DNA of 14,082 nucleotides. It comes from Atopostipes sp964624875 (GTDB lineage Bacteria > Bacillota > Bacilli > Lactobacillales > Carnobacteriaceae_A). Below are positions 14,038 through 14,082 of this stretch, piece by piece. Each line of letters starts with the position of its first letter. The first letter of the stretch is position 1. The position numbers and the translations under genes were made by a program. Location: NCBI GenBank assembly GCA_964624875.1, contig CAZUZA010000036.1, forward strand, positions 1 through 14,082. Reading direction: 5' to 3'. The notes below the pieces were generated by a model. It was not told the DNA's origin and searched no databases. It saw only the letters and a list, made by a program, of their open reading frames with translations.

Positions 14038-14082
14038 AACCGTTCGCGAATTTCACAATAGAATGCAGATTATATATATGTA

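Overview
The window looks like chromosomal core sequence from a low-GC Firmicute, most likely of the order Lactobacillales. The evidence is gene content and order: polA-fpg-coaE, then nrdR-dnaB-dnaI, plus murC, ytpR, an M42 aminopeptidase and trmB. Strong AGGAGG ribosome binding sites and TGnTATAAT-type promoters fit too. The genus cannot be fixed from sequence alone; the family Carnobacteriaceae is a guess. Almost everything is on the minus strand, so the text below runs from right to left.

Right part (14082 to 10257). trmB has its own promoter and shares a bidirectional terminator with a small convergent plus-strand gene. That gene encodes a membrane-anchored, PepSY-like protein and is the only plus-strand gene. 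An aminopeptidase gene follows, divergent from it, with ytpR and a 195-codon gene for a charged protein of unknown function in the same direction. In Bacillus subtilis the DNA translocase gene sftA lies between ytpR and murC; here the unknown gene holds that place and no motor domain is present.

Middle (10256 to 9176). This kilobase has no credible gene but much structure. A promoter-like -10 element with an overlapping cre-like site leads into about 460 nt of non-coding sequence. That sequence holds a 19-bp long-range helix and ends at a strong terminator, and I propose it as an unassigned structured RNA. Just past the terminator lies a repeat module of about 85 bp, a 100-N assembly gap and two diverged 41-bp tandem units. 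The same module recurs at the left end of the window, again just past a terminator. murC follows as a single gene with its own terminator.

Left part (7720 to 1). A promoter drives polA (GTG start), fpg (TTG start) and coaE, which are tightly packed. A second, strong promoter drives nrdR, dnaB, dnaI and a gtrA-like membrane gene that overlaps dnaI by 11 nt. A palindromic terminator closes this unit.

Functionally, the left part joins DNA synthesis and repair (PolA, Fpg), control of ribonucleotide reductase (NrdR) and helicase loading at the origin (DnaB, DnaI). The other genes serve cofactor synthesis (CoaE), wall precursor synthesis (MurC), tRNA modification (TrmB) and peptide turnover. The coding genes are ordinary. 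The most unusual signals are the possible non-coding RNA at 9672-10136 and the two-copy hairpin repeat.
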